Positions 6,201 to 8,424 of a stretch of 8,424 nucleotides of DNA are shown piece after piece. The notes below the pieces were generated by a model. The model was not told where the DNA came from, did not search any database, and saw only the letters and a list, made by a program, of their open reading frames with translations. Origin of the DNA: JACVRX01 sp035697245 (GTDB lineage: Bacteria; Actinomycetota; Actinomycetes; Jiangellales; Jiangellaceae). Each line of letters begins with the position of its first letter. Position 1 is the first letter of the stretch. A program made the translations under genes and the position numbers. The DNA lies in NCBI GenBank assembly GCA_035697245.1, contig DASSDH010000244.1, positions 1 to 8,424 of the forward strand. Reading direction: 5' to 3'.

Positions 6201-6980
6201 CTACAGAAGCGGCAGAAATGACCCAAGGTCGGCTCGCTCACCGCTGGCATCGACCTGGCCGGCCGCGCATGCGTCGGCCCAGCTGTTGCGGCCAGCGGCT
6301 AGCTGGAGCCAGGTGGTCGGGTCGGTCTCGACGACGTTCCCTGGCGTTCCCCGGGTGTGCCGGGGGCCCGCGATGCATTGCACTGCCGCGTAAGGCGGAA
6401 CGCGCACCTCGACGCTTCGGCCCGGCGCGGTCTCTGCGAGCACATCGAGCAGGGCGCGCACAGCGAACCGTTCGGTTTCCGGTGGCGGCACCGGCCGCTC
6501 GATACCAGGGACCGAGCGGGCCAGATCGTCGGCATGGACGGCGATTTCGATACATCGCGTCACCAGGTAGTCGCTCAGTCGGATCGGTCCACGGCCGGCC
6601 GCGACGACCGGATCGCCTCCGCCGAGGCGGTGCATAGTCTCCGCTGCGGCAGCCGACCGTTTGTCCATCGCGGCGACAGGCTCCGCTGCATCGGCCAGGG
6701 CGCGAGTCTCGATGTCGATCATTTCGGCTGCAGCGGCGTAACGGGCGACGTACCGGGCGATGGTGAGGGGACGCTCCCCTCGTGGTGCCTCCGTCAGCCT
6801 GGCGACGGAGTTGGCGACCAGCGCCAGGTGCGCCGCGAGGTGTCTCACCGCCCAGCCGGGAAGCACGCTCGGCAACGCCATGACATCGGCGGGCAACGCG
6901 GCGAGCCAGTCGCGAACCAGGAGATGGCCGGCCTGGTAGGCCGACCAGGCCGCGCCGGGCTCCACTCGTTTGGTCACCAC
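6201..6980 (-). CDS. MDMPI-family (DinB-like) protein with sterol-carrier-like C-terminal region
   Basis: The 259-residue protein has an N-terminal four-helix DinB-like domain of the mycothiol-dependent maleylpyruvate isomerase family. LPGWAVRHLAAHL (40-52) and CIEIAVHADDL (143-153) supply His51, Glu145 and His149, matching by eye the His/Glu/His metal site of the Corynebacterium glutamicum enzyme. The C-terminal part (about 185-259) has RSVEVRVPPYAAVQCIAGPR, HTRGTPGNVVETDPTTWLQL and a final SGERADLGSFLPLL, the pattern of the actinobacterial sterol carrier family protein. From memory that protein is often encoded next to purF-purM. The reaction is unknown; related enzymes use mycothiol for isomerisation or S-transfer. 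It starts with GTG (a second GTG follows) with no clear ribosome binding site. Its TAG stop is 6 bases before the GGT-family start, so it heads the three-gene operon. Confidence 0.85.
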   Translation of the reverse strand: MVTKRVEPGAAWSAYQAGHLLVRDWLAALPADVMALPSVLPGWAVRHLAAHLALVANSVARLTEAPRGERPLTIARYVARYAAAAEMIDIETRALADAAEPVAAMDKRSAAAAETMHRLGGGDPVVAAGRGPIRLSDYLVTRCIEIAVHADDLARSVPGIERPVPPPETERFAVRALLDVLAETAPGRSVEVRVPPYAAVQCIAGPRHTRGTPGNVVETDPTTWLQLAAGRNSWADACAAGQVDASGERADLGSFLPLL

Positions 6981-7005
6981 GCCATGGCACGCTACCCGCT
7001 GCCCG

Positions 7006-7046
7006 GGTCGTGAAGATCGTCCTGTCCCACGACGATCTCCACGACC
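7006..7046. terminator. Long hairpin between the membrane-protein gene and the MDMPI-type gene
   Basis: GGTCGTG-A-AGATCGTC (7006-7021) pairs with GACGATCT-C-CACGACC (7031-7046). The stem has 15 pairs with a single A/C mismatch and a 9-base loop. It begins 9 bases past the TGA of the membrane-protein gene and ends 25 bases before the next GTG start. No T-run follows on either strand, as is frequent in actinobacterial terminators. It probably ends the membrane-protein transcript and insulates the operon beyond it. An alternative is a leader structure of the MDMPI-type gene. Confidence 0.7.
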
Positions 7047-7055
7047 AGGTGGGAG

Positions 7056-8066
7056 TCACACCGAGGCCGGAACCTGCCGCGCACCCTCCGACGCTTGGCC
7101 AGCCGGCTGCTCGTGGCGGAGACCGCCCACAACGAGCAGAGCCAGGCCGGCGAGCAACCAGATCGCCAGCACGGTCAGCGGTTGGGCCGAGGCAGCCCCG
7201 TCGAAGAATGCGACGGAACGGGTCGCGCTGACGCCGGCGCCGGGCGGCAGCAGCTGGCCGATGGCCCCCCAAGGCTGCGGCAGCATCTCCCATGCAGTGG
7301 CAGCGGCCGACAGCGGATTGCCGACGAAGATCATCGTGAGCACGCCGATGACGGCCCCTGCCCTGCCGAGCAATGCGACGAGTCCAGCCATCGTGGCCGA
7401 CACAGCTCCGATGAGCAGCGCGAGGACGCCTGCGACTTCCAGGTAGGAACCATCGACGATCCCCAACGCGTACTGCAGCAAAGCCGCGGATACCAGACCG
7501 CCGACGATGGCGATGCCGGTCACTGCCGCGAACCGGTTTCGGGTGCTCCTCAGCACGAACCCCGCGATGATGCCGCCTGCCACGCTCGTCATCACCAGCG
7601 GCAGCATCGCGGCGCCAAGGCCAGCGCCGATCGGGTCGTCCGGGTCAGTTGGCACGACGTCCTCGACCGGCACGGTCGCCCCCGCCGGCGAGAGCTCGGT
7701 TACCGCCGAGCGCAGTAGCTGGGCGACGGCCGGTCCGGCACCCGACGCCACCAGCAGTTGCGGTCCGTCCGGCGAGACGACGACGGCACCATAGACCTCG
7801 CGATCCTCGATCGCCGCTCGGGCGGCATCGGCATCGTCGACGGTGACGACGTCGAAAGCCGCCACATCTGCGTCCGGTCCCGGTACAGCGGTGAGCGCGG
7901 ACTCCACTTGCTGAACGGCCGGCGCAGGGCCCGCTACGGCAATCGGCAACTCACGCGGCGCGACGTTTGCCGCCGGCCAGGCAAATGCCAGCAGCATCAG
8001 GGCCTGCAACGTCGCGATCCCCACGACGATTGCGGCCGTCAGTCGAGCAGGACGTGGTGCGTGCAT
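7056..8066 (-). CDS. YhgE/Pip-like (ABC-2-type) integral membrane protein
   Basis: The 336-residue protein has one N-terminal membrane segment (about 11-33) and a large extracytoplasmic domain (about 34-147, with repeated Val/Asp-Ala runs such as VDDADAARAAI). Five further membrane segments lie near 148-172, 180-201, 209-232, 236-256 and 296-315, followed by a short polar tail. This 1-plus-5 layout and the loop FVGNPLSAAATAWEMLPQPW then GQLLPPGAG (248-278) match the YhgE/Pip and ABC-2-type permease-like family. No ATPase gene is next to it, so an ABC role is not shown; export of a hydrophobic compound or envelope maintenance is inferred. Translation starts at ATG 8066 with a perfect AGGAGG at 8076-8071, 4 bases upstream. 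It is divergent from a TetR gene and carries an operator in its leader, so TetR repression is likely. Confidence 0.85.
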   Translation of the reverse strand: MHAPRPARLTAAIVVGIATLQALMLLAFAWPAANVAPRELPIAVAGPAPAVQQVESALTAVPGPDADVAAFDVVTVDDADAARAAIEDREVYGAVVVSPDGPQLLVASGAGPAVAQLLRSAVTELSPAGATVPVEDVVPTDPDDPIGAGLGAAMLPLVMTSVAGGIIAGFVLRSTRNRFAAVTGIAIVGGLVSAALLQYALGIVDGSYLEVAGVLALLIGAVSATMAGLVALLGRAGAVIGVLTMIFVGNPLSAAATAWEMLPQPWGAIGQLLPPGAGVSATRSVAFFDGAASAQPLTVLAIWLLAGLALLVVGGLRHEQPAGQASEGARQVPASV

Positions 8067-8070
8067 TGCG

Positions 8071-8076
8071 CCTCCT
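8071..8076 (-). promoter_or_regulatory. Strong ribosome binding site of the membrane-protein gene
   Basis: AGGAGG on the minus strand lies 4 bases before the ATG at 8066. It forms the outer end of the inverted repeat that also contains the operator, so repressor and ribosome sites nearly abut. Confidence 0.8.
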
Positions 8077-8081
8077 AAAAG

Positions 8082-8093
8082 GAACGCTCGTTC
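8082..8093. promoter_or_regulatory. TetR-type operator 1 (membrane-protein side)
   Basis: GAACG-CT-CGTTC has perfect 5-base arms and matches the GAACGnnCGTTC form typical of many TetR-family operators. It lies at about +3 to +14 of the predicted membrane-protein transcript, where a bound repressor would block initiation or escape. Confidence 0.7.
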
Positions 8094-8101
8094 TCTAAGC
8101 C

Positions 8102-8130
8102 AGCATGGGCTTCTCGTGCGCGTTTGTCAA
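8102..8130 (-). promoter_or_regulatory. Predicted promoter of the membrane-protein gene
   Basis: On the minus strand, a perfect -35 box TTGACA (8130-8125) is followed after 17 bases by CATGCT (8107-8102), a 3-of-6 match to the -10 consensus. Transcription would start near 8095, just ahead of operator 1. The -35 box shares five bases with the -35 box of the opposite promoter, so the two polymerases would compete. Confidence 0.5.
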
Positions 8131-8152
8131 GAGCGAGCGTTCGTTTTAGGAT
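8124..8152 (+). promoter_or_regulatory. Predicted promoter of the TetR gene
   Basis: TTGTCA (8124-8129) and TAGGAT (8147-8152) are separated by the optimal 17 bases. Operator 2 fills most of the spacer, a standard autorepression layout. The predicted start falls at 8158-8160, on or next to the GTG codon, which would make the message leaderless. Confidence 0.6.
8131..8142. promoter_or_regulatory. TetR-type operator 2 (regulator side)
   Basis: GAGCG-AG-CGTTC differs from operator 1 (read on the other strand) by one base in one arm. It sits between the -35 and -10 boxes of the TetR promoter. Its centre is 49 bases from the centre of operator 1. The single mismatch predicts somewhat weaker binding than at operator 1. 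Confidence 0.65.
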
Positions 8153-8159
8153 CTCTGAC

Positions 8160-8424
8160 GTGCCCAGAGTCTCCGACGCCCACCGCGAGCAGCGACGGCA
8201 ACAGATCCTCGACGCGGCCCGCCGACGGTTCGCCCGCAACGGCTTCCATCAGACCTCGATCCAGGACATCCTCACCGAGGCGAACCTGTCCGCCGGGGCG
8301 CTCTACCGGTACTTCCGCAGCAAGGAAGAGATCATCGAGGCCATCGCGGAGGACGCGCTGCGGCAGGTCACCGCGCCGATCGGGCAGCTGACAAGACGAC
8401 GACCACTGCCTCCGCTCGACGCCG
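8160..8424 (+). CDS. TetR-family transcriptional regulator (3' end outside window)
   Basis: The first 88 residues are present and the frame is still open at the window edge. They hold the full TetR DNA-binding domain: REQRRQQILDAARRRFARNG (9-28), then SIQDILTEANLSAGALYRYF (33-52) with the helix-turn-helix, then RSKEEIIEAIAEDA (53-66). The ligand-binding domain lies largely beyond the edge, so the inducer cannot be guessed. The GTG start is chosen because the domain begins right after it and AGGA (8148-8151) is 8 bases upstream, although the promoter also fits a leaderless start. It is divergent from the YhgE/Pip-like gene with two mirrored operators between them, so it very likely represses itself and that gene. 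Confidence 0.92.
   Translation, partial: MPRVSDAHREQRRQQILDAARRRFARNGFHQTSIQDILTEANLSAGALYRYFRSKEEIIEAIAEDALRQVTAPIGQLTRRRPLPPLDA

Larger units (their letters stand above)
8073..8151. repeat. 18-base inverted repeat spanning the divergent promoter region
   Basis: TCCTAAAAGGAACGCTCG (8073-8090) is the reverse complement of CGAGCGTTCGTTTTAGGA (8134-8151) at 17 of 18 positions, with 43 bases between the arms. Each arm carries most of one operator and the AGGA ahead of one of the two divergent genes. The mirror symmetry suggests a duplication of one control site serving both genes. Confidence 0.9.

Noticed and set aside
6238..7293. Minus-strand 351-codon frame crossing the MDMPI-type gene, the hairpin and the membrane-protein gene
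   Set aside because: It is Arg-rich low-complexity sequence that would read through a strong hairpin and two better-supported genes.
1..8424. CRISPR arrays, tRNA or rRNA genes, insertion sequences, toxin-antitoxin or defence genes
   Set aside because: I looked for regularly spaced repeats, cloverleaf ends, transposase motifs and terminal repeats and saw none. The window reads as chromosomal housekeeping and accessory metabolism.

Overview
The window is high-GC DNA that reads as an actinobacterium. The genes strongly prefer G or C at the third codon position, GTG and TTG starts are common, PurF is of the actinobacterial type, and one gene belongs to the mycothiol-dependent maleylpyruvate isomerase (MDMPI) family, whose cofactor is made by Actinobacteria. 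The order or genus cannot be fixed from this sequence.

Layout. Positions 1-192 hold no gene I can support. Seven genes then run on the minus strand, read right to left: a YhgE/Pip-like membrane protein (7056-8066); an MDMPI-type protein with a C-terminal sterol-carrier-like region (6201-6980); a gamma-glutamyltransferase-family protein (4641-6194); an M20 metallopeptidase (3307-4644); a lipoprotein (2350-3135); a small secreted PepSY protein (1834-2163); and purF (193-1797). On the plus strand a TetR-family regulator starts with GTG at 8160 and runs off the right edge.

How they fit together. The TetR gene and the membrane-protein gene are divergent. The 93 bases between them carry two GAACGnnCGTTC-type operators inside a nearly perfect 18-base inverted repeat, plus two back-to-back promoters whose -35 boxes overlap. 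This is a self-contained repressor/export-type module. A strong hairpin at 7006-7046 closes it off from the next unit.

The MDMPI, GGT-family and M20 genes form a tight operon, with 6 bases between the first two and a GTGA overlap between the last two. Their order resembles a thiol-conjugate degradation route: thiol-dependent enzyme, gamma-glutamyl-type amidase, dipeptidase. The GGT-family protein lacks a signal peptide, the canonical substrate-binding Arg and the lid loop, so its substrate is probably not ordinary glutathione. The lipoprotein and PepSY protein are both exported and form a probable envelope pair. purF closes the run and may be expressed from its own near-leaderless start.

The most interesting points are the atypical GGT-family protein and its operon, the TetR/membrane-protein control region, mutually exclusive hairpins ahead of the lipoprotein gene, and the absence of purM directly after purF.
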